NCBI GenBank assembly: GCA_017470945.1
Contig: JAFUXH010000005.1
Location: 1-43,629, forward strand
Reading direction: 5' to 3'
From: Clostridia bacterium
Lineage (GTDB): Bacteria; Bacillota; Clostridia; Christensenellales; Aristaeellaceae
Length of the DNA stretch: 43,629 nt
Below are positions 1 through 6,621 of the stretch, one piece after another (within the stretch, counting starts at the first letter, position 1; each line of letters starts with the position of its first letter). Made by a program: the position numbers and the translations under genes. Below the pieces are notes generated by a model that was given only the letters and a program-made list of their open reading frames with translations, was not told the origin of the DNA and did not search any database.

Positions 1-240
1 GCAGGCCCCGTCGCCGATCATGACGGCGATGGCCAGGGCCAGCACCGTCATGGGGAACACGGTGGTGTTGGCGGCGTTGCCGAAGGACCCCAGGTAATCG
101 GCGTTGGCGATGTAGATTTGGTCCACGATGTTGTACAGCGCGGCCACCACCAGGGAAATGATGCAGGGGATGGCGTACTTGCGCATCAATTTGCCAGGCT
201 TTTCCTTGACCAGGAATTCGTTGCTTCTCAGTTCAGACAT
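1..240 (-). CDS. MATE family efflux transporter, N-terminal part (runs off the window)
   Basis: The 80 codons present begin with a charged cytoplasmic stretch and then a hydrophobic segment containing ALYNIVDQIYIA, the typical first-helix signature of MATE-type multidrug/cation antiporters (NorM/MepA/DinF class). A second hydrophobic stretch, FPMTVLALAIAVMIGDGA, matches the second helix. The family exports drugs or metabolites across the cytoplasmic membrane using Na+ or H+ gradients; the substrate cannot be told here. The ATG at 238-240 is supported by GGGAGG placed about 10 bases upstream. The gene lies downstream of the COG1915-type gene on the same strand, but has its own promoter candidate in the 157-base gap. 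About four fifths of the gene is missing because the window ends. Confidence 0.85.
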   Translation of the reverse strand, partial: MSELRSNEFLVKEKPGKLMRKYAIPCIISLVVAALYNIVDQIYIANADYLGSFGNAANTTVFPMTVLALAIAVMIGDGAC

Positions 241-323
241 GATCGTTTTTCCTCCCAAAAAAAGAAACATGCGGCATTGCGTATCGTATCTGCGCAATGG
301 CTCGCATGTATCGTGTCAAAATG

Positions 324-353
324 ATTGTACCCGATGAGAAAAGGATTTGTCCA
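324..353 (-). promoter_or_regulatory. Sigma-A promoter candidate for the MATE gene
   Basis: On the minus strand TGGACA (5 of 6 matches to TTGACA) is followed after 18 bases by TACAAT (5 of 6 matches to TATAAT). The leader to the ATG at 240 would be about 75 bases and includes a 7-bp stem CATTGCG/CGCAATG (about 270-300). Inferred from pattern only. Confidence 0.45.
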
Positions 354-397
354 TGGAAAATGCGGCGATGATCCGGCCGGATGCACCATTTTGGTTC

Positions 398-1489
398 TTA
401 CAAGCCCAATCCCTTCCGAAGGGTGACGATGAAATCCTGCACGTTGGTCACGATCCCCCGGGCGGACAGGCTGCCCCGGTCGCTGAGCTTATGAACGGTG
501 AATTCGGAAATATCGACGCAGTAGAAATACACCGGGCGGATCACGCCGTCGGGCATCACGCGGTAGGATGGGGTCATATTCCCCACGGCAATGGAATGCA
601 GCATGGTCGCCATGCACAGCACCGTCGTGGCGTTCCGAATCTGATCCCGCATGCGGTCCTGGGCGGCGTACACATCGCCGTACACCGGCGGGAGCGGCCC
701 GTCATCCCGGATCGACCCAGCCAGCACGTAGGGCACGCGGTGCTTTTCGCACTGGTAAATGATCCCGTTGTCGATTCCCTCCGCCCGGATAAAGCCCAGG
801 ATGCCCCCGCACGCCTTCACCCGGTTGATGGTATCCAGGTGGTTATAGTGGCCGTTGGGCTGGCTCCGTTGGGTGTAGATATCCTGCCCCAGGGCGGTAT
901 GCAGATACGCCGCCTCCAGATCGTGGGTGGCCAGGGCGTTCCCCGCCAGCACCGCGTGCACGTATCCCGCCTCGATCAGCCGGGAAAACGCCTGCCGGGC
1001 GTCCGCGTCGAAGGCGAAGGCCGGCCCCAGCACCCACACGATCTTGCCGTGATCCCGGTCGTGCCGAAGCAGGTCGTACAATTCGTCGTAATCCTTGGAA
1101 AACGCCGTTTCGCGGGAACGGTTCTGCCGAAAGGCGAAGGTTTCCGCCGGGGAGGCCGCCTGCTCCCGGAAGCCGTCGGGGTGCACGTAGATGCCCTCCC
1201 GGCCATCCTCCGTACGGCCGACGACCACCTGGTCGCCCTTTTTCAGCAGCCGGAATTCCCGCACGTGGACGCGCCCGTTTTCATACACCGGCACGCAGTC
1301 CATGCGGCTCTCCTCCGCCAGCAGCCATTGGCCGCCGATGCGGAAATATTCCGGATAAATGCTCATGGCGTGAAACCGATCCGGCGCGATGCCATCCGCC
1401 GGCGCTTCCCGAAGCTTCGCGTCCGGCGCGTGGGCCAGCGGCTCCCGTGAAAAATCCGGCGCGTGATAAGGCGTTAATTTCCAGTTCAT
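398..1489 (-). CDS. COG1915/TIGR00300-type protein (archaeal ornithine cyclodeaminase-like, LOR/SDH domain)
   Basis: 363 residues from the ATG at 1487-1489, chosen because GGGGAGGTG sits 7-9 bases upstream and the upstream extension has no site of its own. The protein matches the COG1915 family: an N-terminal LOR/SDH-like region, then GNALATHDLEAAYLHTALG (nucleotide/substrate pocket), NGHYNHLDTIN, RDDGPLPPV and TMLHSIAVGNM. Archaeal members of this family convert ornithine to proline with release of ammonia, and a related domain forms the C-terminal half of cyanobacterial arginine dihydrolase/ornithine cyclodeaminase. That the bacterial protein does the same is inference. It has its own strong promoter and is not clearly in an operon. 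Length is close to the stand-alone archaeal type. Confidence 0.65.
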   Translation of the reverse strand: MNWKLTPYHAPDFSREPLAHAPDAKLREAPADGIAPDRFHAMSIYPEYFRIGGQWLLAEESRMDCVPVYENGRVHVREFRLLKKGDQVVVGRTEDGREGIYVHPDGFREQAASPAETFAFRQNRSRETAFSKDYDELYDLLRHDRDHGKIVWVLGPAFAFDADARQAFSRLIEAGYVHAVLAGNALATHDLEAAYLHTALGQDIYTQRSQPNGHYNHLDTINRVKACGGILGFIRAEGIDNGIIYQCEKHRVPYVLAGSIRDDGPLPPVYGDVYAAQDRMRDQIRNATTVLCMATMLHSIAVGNMTPSYRVMPDGVIRPVYFYCVDISEFTVHKLSDRGSLSARGIVTNVQDFIVTLRKGLGL

Positions 1490-1552
1490 CCCGGCGCACC
1501 TCCCCATGCCGCCCGGAAGGCATTGCCTGTTCCAGCGCGGCGTGTTTGTATC

Positions 1553-1581
1553 ATTATACCAGATCGCCGCTTCCTGCGCAA
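1553..1581 (-). promoter_or_regulatory. Sigma-A promoter, extended -10, for the COG1915-type gene
   Basis: Minus strand: TTGCGC, 17-base spacer, TATAAT preceded by TGG (extended -10). The start site would lie near 1545, giving a leader of about 55 bases to the ATG at 1489. Confidence 0.7.
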
Positions 1582-1624
1582 TCTCCCCCCAGCGCAAGGC
1601 GGCTTTGCAAAAAAGTTTTCTTTC

Positions 1625-1657
1625 TTTAAGCTTCGTTTAAACCTGGGGCGGTAAGAT
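1625..1657 (+). promoter_or_regulatory. Candidate activator-dependent promoter with 11-bp spaced direct repeats
   Basis: TTTAAG (1625-1630) and TTTAAA (1636-1641) form a direct repeat with an 11-base period, the spacing usual for OmpR/PhoB-family response regulators. A -10-like TAAGAT lies at 1652-1657, while the expected -35 position (about 1629-1634) has no consensus and is overlapped by the repeats. This layout suggests activation by a regulator, possibly the OmpR-type protein encoded at 5502-6182; that link is inference. Confidence 0.35.
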
Positions 1658-1709
1658 GAATGCGTCAGGAGGGAAACACCCCTGACCATCCAAAAGGAGG
1701 CGCATGACC

Positions 1710-3140
1710 ATGAAGAAAATTCTGGCGATTTTGATTACTTTAACGATGATTTTGACCGTTTCCGCCGCGGCGCTGGCCGAAGGAAACCCGCCCGGCGAAC
1801 CGCCTGCCGGCATGGGCGCACCCCCCGATGGGATGGGCGCTCCCCCCGACGGCATGACCCCGCCCGACGGCATGGGCACACCGCCTGACGGCATGGGCGG
1901 CGGCTTCGGCGGCGGCACCCCGCCCGGAGGAAGCACATCTTCCTTTGAATACGCGGCAGCCGCTGAAATCACCGAGGCGGCCTCCGTATCCGGCGAAGCC
2001 TACGCCACCGAAACGGTGGATGAAAGCGCCCTGATCGTGAACACCGCCGACACCGTGACGCTGAACGATATCACGGTAGCCAAGACCGGCAGCTCCAACG
2101 GCGGCGACAACTGCAACTTTTACGGCCTCAACGCAGCCCTGCTGGTGATGGGCGGCTCCACCACCACCATCACCAATGCCACCATCACCTCCGACGCCAG
2201 CGGCGCCAACGGCGTGTTCAGCTACGGCGGCAATGGCGGCAAGAACGGCGCGGCCGGCGACGGCACCACCGTGATCATCTCCGATTCCACCATCACCACC
2301 ACCGGCAACGGCTCTGGCGGCATCATGACCACCGGCGGCGGCGTCACCTATGCCTATAACCTGACCGTGGAAACCAGCGGTGGCTCCTCCGCCCCCATCC
2401 GCACCGACCGCGGCGGCGGCACCGTGGTGGTGGACGGCGGCAGCTACACCTCCAACGGCCTGGGCTCCCCCGCCATCTATTCCACGGCGGATATCACCGT
2501 CAGCAACGCCACCCTTGTTTCCAACCTGTCCGAGGGCGTGTGCATCGAGGGCAAGAATACCATCACCCTCATCAACTGCGACCTGACCGCCAACAACACC
2601 GCCATGAACGGCAACGCCACCTTCCTGGACACCATTATGATCTACCAGTCCATGAGCGGCGACGCCGACAGCGGCACCTCCGCCTTCACCATGACCGGCG
2701 GCAGCCTGACCAGCAAAAACGGCCACATGTTCCACGTGACCAACACCAACGCCGTGATCAACCTGTCCGGCGTGACGTTGAACAACGAAGGCAGCGATAT
2801 CCTGCTCTCCGTGTGCGACGACGGCTGGAGCGGGGCCAGCAACATCGCCACCCTGAACGCGGACACCCAGCAATTGACGGGCACCCTGCTGGTGGGCAGC
2901 GATTCCACCCTGAATTTGAACCTGACCAACGGCAGCGCCTTTGAAGGCGCGGTCAGCGGCGAGATCACGAACGCCAAGGGCGCCGTGGTTTCCACCGAAG
3001 TGGGCGCCGTCAACGTGACCCTGGACGATAGCAGCACCTGGACACTGACCGGCGACTGCGCCATCTCGTCCTTCACCGGCGATCTGGCCCAGGTGAACCT
3101 GAACGGCTACACCCTGTATATCGACGGCGTGGCACAATAA
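1710..3140 (+). CDS. Secreted Pro-Asp-Gly-Met-repeat, beta-helix-like protein
   Basis: 476 residues from the ATG at 1710, which has AGGAGG 9 bases upstream; the ATG at 1704 is only 3 bases from that site and less likely. Residues 1-23 are a Sec signal peptide (MKK, long hydrophobic core, ending AALAE). Residues 25-70 are low complexity: one PPAGM and four PPDGM units followed by GGGFGGG. The rest is rich in Thr, Ser, Asn and Gly with repeating short strands such as TITNATITSD, IISDSTITTT and LINCDLTANN, typical of right-handed parallel beta-helices of the pectate-lyase-like fold. There is no lipobox, LPxTG or transmembrane anchor. No catalytic motif is recognised; a surface or matrix role is possible. 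It lies close to a two-component system whose sensor has a similar Pro/Gly/Met stretch. Confidence 0.7.
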   Translation: MKKILAILITLTMILTVSAAALAEGNPPGEPPAGMGAPPDGMGAPPDGMTPPDGMGTPPDGMGGGFGGGTPPGGSTSSFEYAAAAEITEAASVSGEAYATETVDESALIVNTADTVTLNDITVAKTGSSNGGDNCNFYGLNAALLVMGGSTTTITNATITSDASGANGVFSYGGNGGKNGAAGDGTTVIISDSTITTTGNGSGGIMTTGGGVTYAYNLTVETSGGSSAPIRTDRGGGTVVVDGGSYTSNGLGSPAIYSTADITVSNATLVSNLSEGVCIEGKNTITLINCDLTANNTAMNGNATFLDTIMIYQSMSGDADSGTSAFTMTGGSLTSKNGHMFHVTNTNAVINLSGVTLNNEGSDILLSVCDDGWSGASNIATLNADTQQLTGTLLVGSDSTLNLNLTNGSAFEGAVSGEITNAKGAVVSTEVGAVNVTLDDSSTWTLTGDCAISSFTGDLAQVNLNGYTLYIDGVAQ

Positions 3141-3250
3141 AGATTTTCTTCGCACGTCTGTGCTTCACACATCCGTGCTGCTTAAGAAAGATTCCCGGCG
3201 GCCCCTTCGATTCCATTCCGCAGGCGGCGACATGTGCGCCGCCGAGGAGA

Positions 3251-3289
3251 AAAATTCTTTCGCGGAGCATGCCCCCGCGAAAGAATTTT
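3251..3289 (+). terminator. Rho-independent terminator after the beta-helix gene
   Basis: Perfect 15-bp stem (3251-3265 with 3275-3289), 9-base loop and a T run ending at 3290. It is 110 bases after the stop codon. The stem starts with AAAA, so it could also work on the other strand. Confidence 0.8.
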
Positions 3290-3392
3290 TCATTCCACTC
3301 CCATTTTCCGGCCGTGATGCGCGGCATCACAGGAAAATTTGCAATACCGTCCGCCATAGGCGGACTGAGGGCTAAAAATCCTTTGGATTTTT

Positions 3393-3434
3393 GCCCGAAA
3401 CCCGCGCTTGCCGTAGGCAACAGCACGGGGCGTT
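3393..3434. repeat. Dispersed structured repeat, copy A
   Basis: Begins with GCCCGAAACCCGCGCTT and ends with CGGGGCGTT. A second copy with the same ends lies at 38571-38614. The outer stem CCCGCGCT/AGCaCGGG (one mismatch) is kept while the inner stem differs (TTGCC/GGCAA here, ACAC/GTGT in copy B). Both copies lie shortly past the 3' end of minus-strand genes. Confidence 0.5.
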
Positions 3435-3493
3435 AATCCGAAGAAAATGAATCCGCATTTTCTTCGGGGGTATCGACCTTGTCGATGCCCAAA

Positions 3494-3527
3494 AATGCCT
3501 GGAGAAAACACACTTTCTCCAGGCATT
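3494..3527 (-). terminator. Terminator of the response regulator-kinase-HD operon
   Basis: 14-bp stem (3494-3507 with 3514-3527), loop of 6, starting 3 bases after the HD gene stop. On the minus strand the stem runs into five T. On the plus strand it is followed by CATTATTTTT, so it may stop transcription both ways. Confidence 0.8.
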
Positions 3528-3529
3528 CA

Positions 3530-4165
3530 TTATTTTTCTCCCCGCCATTCCGCGTCAAATTCTTTCAGGAAGGCGAGCATGAATTGGTGGCGTTCCTCCG
3601 CCAGGCGGCGGGCGGCCGGGGTGTTCATTTGATCCCGAAGCAGCAGCAGCTTTTCATAAAAATGATTCACCGTGGTGCCCCGATGCTGCCGGTAGGCCTG
3701 CGCATCCATGCCCAGGGCGGGCGGAACATCCGGATCATGCATCACCCGGCCGCGGCTGCCGCCGTAGGTGAAGGCCCTTGCGATCCCCACCGCGCCGATG
3801 GCGTCCAGCCGGTCGGCATCCTGCACGATTTTCCCCTCGATGGTATCGGGCACGACGGAATCCACGCCCTTGAAGGACACCTGGCCGATGATCCGGCACA
3901 CCCGATCGATGACGGCGTCCGGATAACCGAATTTCGCCATCAGCCGCCGGGCCCAGGGCAGATTCCCCGGGGGAACGCCGGTCAGCTTTTCATCATCCAC
4001 ATCGTGCAAAAGGGCCGCCAATTCCACCACGTCCCGGTCGGCCCCCTCCGCCCGGGCAATGGTCAGGGCCAGGCGGATCACCCGCTGGGTGTGGGCGGCG
4101 TCGTGCCCGCTGAAATCCGACGAAAAGCATTCCAGCGCCTCCCGCCGCAAACCTTCCGGTATCAT
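3530..4165 (-). CDS. HD-domain phosphohydrolase (YedJ-like)
   Basis: 211 residues from the ATG at 4163-4165, with AGGAGG 7 bases upstream; the longer frame starts at a GTG before that site and is not used. HD metal-site motifs are visible: GHDAAHTQRV (H21, D22, H25), ALLHDVDDEK (H54, D55) and GKIVQDADRLDAIGA with a further Asp. These match the YedJ-type HD hydrolases, which bind divalent metals and act on phosphate esters, probably nucleotides; the true substrate is unknown. It follows the sensor kinase gene by 14 bases and ends the operon at a terminator. The operon position suggests shared control with the two-component system, not a known part in signalling. Confidence 0.8.
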   Translation of the reverse strand: MIPEGLRREALECFSSDFSGHDAAHTQRVIRLALTIARAEGADRDVVELAALLHDVDDEKLTGVPPGNLPWARRLMAKFGYPDAVIDRVCRIIGQVSFKGVDSVVPDTIEGKIVQDADRLDAIGAVGIARAFTYGGSRGRVMHDPDVPPALGMDAQAYRQHRGTTVNHFYEKLLLLRDQMNTPAARRLAEERHQFMLAFLKEFDAEWRGEK

Positions 4166-4179
4166 TGCGCGCCCTCCTG

Positions 4180-5505
4180 TCACAGGGTAACGGTAAAGGT
4201 TGTGCCCTTGCCTTCCTCGCTCTGCACAGCGATCCTTCCCCGGTGGATCTCCACGATGTTTTTGGCGATGGCCAGGCCCAGGCCGTTGCCGGGGGTTTCC
4301 CGGTTGTGGGAGGAATCCACCCGGTAGAACCGATCGAAAATCTTTTCCTGCTCCGCCGCCGGGATGGCGGGGCCGCTGTTGTGCACCCGGATCAGCCGCT
4401 TATCCCCCCTGCTTTCCAGGCTCAGGGCGATGCGGCCGCCCGCATCGGAATACTTCACCGCGTTGCTGAGCAGGATCATGGTCAATTGCTGGATCATTTC
4501 CTCGTTGCCGGTGCAAACGACCCCCTCGGGGATATCCATTTCGATGGTTTTGCCCGCCTCGTACACGGCGCTTTCAAAGGGCAGCGCCACGCTGAGCAGC
4601 GCCCGGCTCAGGTCGAATTTTTCCTGGGCCACGGGGGCCGATCCCTTTTCCAGGCGGGCCTGGGTGAGCAGGCTTTGCACCAGGTGATCGGTGCGCTGCA
4701 CCTCCGATCGGATATACTGCAGGGAGGGATGATCCCCCATTTCCCCGGCCAGCGCCTCGGCGTTGGCGGAAATCACCGCCAGGGGGGTTTTCAATTCGTG
4801 GCTGGCATCCCACACGAACTGCTTCTGCTTTTCCATGGCCTCGTCCACCGGCTTCACCATCCGGTGGATCAGCGCAGCCGCCCCAGCGGACAGCACCGCC
4901 CACTGCACCACCGCCACCAGCAGCGTGGTGCGCAAAAAGCTGCGGGCATTCTGCATATCCACCGTGGCGTCCACCACGATCAACAGATCGTCCCGTCGCC
5001 TGAAAAACGCGTCCCCCACCCGGCCGGAGGTGTCCCCCCGCCGAAGGACCTCCGCCGCAAACGCGCTGACCTGTTCGTCGGTATACAGCTCCGCCCGGTC
5101 GCTTTCCCAGCTTTTCACCGTGCCATCGTCATTCAGATACACCAGATAGTAATTGGAAAAGTCCGCCGCGTTGCGGATTTCCCGGCTGAATTGGCCGCCC
5201 ATGCGGCCACCGGGCATCGCCGGCGGCAGGGTGCCTTCCGGCCGTCCGGGGGCCATGGTGCCCTCCAGCCGATCCTGCAACGCGGTGCCCCCGGAACGAT
5301 TGCCCGGGTAATTCCCCCGTTTTTCCCGATCCCGCAGGGTCGGGCGCTGGCCGTCGTTTTCCGCCAGCATTTCCAGCACGTCCCGGGCCTGACGGGCCAG
5401 GGATTGGGCGTTCATCCAATTGATGGCCAGCACCAGGATACCGGAGGCCAGCAGCAGCCCCGCCATGACCAGCGCCGTCAGGCGTATTTTTAGCTTCCGG
5501 ATCAT
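4180..5505 (-). CDS. Sensor histidine kinase with Pro/Gly/Met-rich outer loop
   Basis: 441 residues. Helix 1 spans about 8-30, then an extracytoplasmic region (31-191) and helix 2 (about 193-213). No clear HAMP domain is seen. The dimerisation/phosphoacceptor motif ASHELKTPLAVIS has His236; the ATPase domain shows the N-box LLSNAVKYS (Asn348), NSGPAIP and GNGLGLAIAKNIV. The outer region holds a low-complexity stretch at 81-104 (EGTMAPGRPEGTLPPAMPGG and onward) resembling the repeats of the secreted protein at 1710-3140. The start overlaps the regulator stop as ATGA, so the two are translationally coupled. The signal is unknown; cell-surface material or that secreted protein are possible by inference. 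Confidence 0.88.
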   Translation of the reverse strand: MIRKLKIRLTALVMAGLLLASGILVLAINWMNAQSLARQARDVLEMLAENDGQRPTLRDREKRGNYPGNRSGGTALQDRLEGTMAPGRPEGTLPPAMPGGRMGGQFSREIRNAADFSNYYLVYLNDDGTVKSWESDRAELYTDEQVSAFAAEVLRRGDTSGRVGDAFFRRRDDLLIVVDATVDMQNARSFLRTTLLVAVVQWAVLSAGAAALIHRMVKPVDEAMEKQKQFVWDASHELKTPLAVISANAEALAGEMGDHPSLQYIRSEVQRTDHLVQSLLTQARLEKGSAPVAQEKFDLSRALLSVALPFESAVYEAGKTIEMDIPEGVVCTGNEEMIQQLTMILLSNAVKYSDAGGRIALSLESRGDKRLIRVHNSGPAIPAAEQEKIFDRFYRVDSSHNRETPGNGLGLAIAKNIVEIHRGRIAVQSEEGKGTTFTVTL

Positions 5506-6182
5506 GCGTTTTCCTCCAGCGAATAGCCGATGCCCCGGGTGGCCTTGATTTTCAGGCCGGAGCCAATGAAAGCCAGCTTCTTGCGCAGGAAGGACAGATA
5601 CACCTCCCCGCTGCTCACGTCGGCGTCGCTTTCATAGCCCCACACCCGGTCGAAAATGGTATCCTTGCTCAAAATCTGCCGGGGATTGCGCATCAGCAAT
5701 TCCATCAGCTGGTATTCCTTGGCCCCCAGCTTCACCGATTGGCCGGTGGCGGTGCAGGTGATAGTGGCCGCCTGCTGATTCAATTCCGCATCGCCGAAGC
5801 ACAGCGCCATCACCGGCTGATCCTGCTTCCGGCGGGTGATGGCCCGCAGGCAGGCGATCAGCTCGGCCCCCTGGAAGGGCTTGGGCAGGTAGTAATCCGC
5901 CCCGCTTTCCAGGCCCCGCACCCGATCCTCCAGGCCGGATCGGGCCGTCAGCATGCACACCGGGGTCTTGACCCCCTGCTGCCGCAGCTTGTTCAGCACC
6001 TGAAAGCCATCCATCCCCGGCAGCATCACATCCAGGATCACGGCGTCGTAAATGGGGTCCTGGGCATAGTCATAGCCGTCGGTGCCGGTATACACCGGAT
6101 CGACCGCGAAATTTTCCTTCTTTAAAATTTGGCAAATGGCGGCGGACAGGGCTTTTTCATCCTCCACCAGCAAGATACGCAT
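5502..6182 (-). CDS. OmpR/PhoB-family response regulator
   Basis: 226 residues. The receiver domain (1-about 118) has the acidic pair in VEDEK, phosphoacceptor Asp51 (ILDVMLPG), Thr79 (MLTAR) and Lys101 (LPKPF). The C-terminal winged helix (about 128-224) has KEYQLMELLMRNP, the recognition-helix region SSGEVYLSFLRKKL and the wing KATRGIGYSLEE, all typical of OmpR/PhoB. AGGGGG lies 7 bases before the ATG at 6180-6182. It is first in the operon with the kinase and HD gene. It would bind 11-bp spaced direct repeats; such a pair is in front of the beta-helix gene (1625-1641), making that gene a candidate target by inference. No convincing promoter was found in 6183-6302. Confidence 0.92.
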   Translation of the reverse strand: MRILLVEDEKALSAAICQILKKENFAVDPVYTGTDGYDYAQDPIYDAVILDVMLPGMDGFQVLNKLRQQGVKTPVCMLTARSGLEDRVRGLESGADYYLPKPFQGAELIACLRAITRRKQDQPVMALCFGDAELNQQAATITCTATGQSVKLGAKEYQLMELLMRNPRQILSKDTIFDRVWGYESDADVSSGEVYLSFLRKKLAFIGSGLKIKATRGIGYSLEENA

Positions 6183-6302
6183 GCATGTTCCCCCTTCTGT
6201 TCACGCTTTCTATTTGATTCTGCGAAAGGGGGTGGATTTCCTGCTTCCCATAAAATCCGAAAAAAGCGCGGCATGCCGAAATCTTTTCCCACAGAACCAA
6301 AA

Positions 6303-6346
6303 ACAAGGACGCAACAGCCGTCATTACGGCGGTATTGCGTCCTTGT
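6303..6346 (-). terminator. Terminator of the oligopeptide transporter operon
   Basis: Outer 12-bp perfect stem ACAAGGACGCAA/TTGCGTCCTTGT and inner GCCGT/ACGGC stem. On the minus strand it runs into TTTTTGG. It lies about 70 bases after the last small gene. Confidence 0.85.
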
Positions 6347-6414
6347 ATGCAGAGAAATCGGCTCCTTCAGCCAGGGCCACGGCCCATTCTATGCCGGGCG
6401 GCGCAGCGTTCCCG

Positions 6415-6612
6415 CTACAGCGCGCCGAACAGCCACATGACCGGCAGGCTAATTGCCAGCAGCGCAAGCAGGCAGGGGATCACGATGGTGATCAGCGCCG
6501 CCGCGATCATGGCCAATCGGTCCTTCCAGCCCACCTGCTGATCCTCCAGCATCTGGCCGAACTCAGCCTCCTGGGAGGCGGTGGATTTTTTCAGAAGCTT
6601 CCGGAAATTCAT
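6415..6612 (-). CDS. Small single-pass membrane protein at the end of the opp operon
   Basis: 65 residues: a charged, cytoplasm-type N-terminal half (MNFRKLLKKSTASQEAEFGQ and onward) and one long hydrophobic segment at about 34-60 (ending ISLPVMWLFGAL). The ATG at 6610-6612 has GAGGAA 5 bases upstream, and the gene starts 9 bases after the oppF stop, before the operon terminator. No family is recognised. The basic N-terminus suggests an N-in, C-out orientation. Close coupling suggests a role with the transporter, for example as an accessory subunit; this is inference. It is too short and simple to exclude chance, but start, spacing and composition all fit a real gene. Confidence 0.6.
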   Translation of the reverse strand: MNFRKLLKKSTASQEAEFGQMLEDQQVGWKDRLAMIAAALITIVIPCLLALLAISLPVMWLFGAL

Positions 6613-6621
6613 GCCGCTTCC

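Larger units (their letters stand above)
3141..3529. other. Gene-free gap packed with hairpins
   Basis: No protein-like frame is seen. At least eight inverted repeats lie here: 3223-3243 (GGCGGCG/CGCCGCC), 3251-3289 (15-bp stem), 3314-3330 (GTGATGC/GCATCAC), 3349-3365 (GTCCGCC/GGCGGAC), 3374-3392 (AAAAATCC/GGATTTTT), 3402-3430 (repeat unit, see separate entry), 3438-3467 (12-bp stem) and 3494-3527 (14-bp stem). At least two have terminator character; the others are unexplained. Confidence 0.7.
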
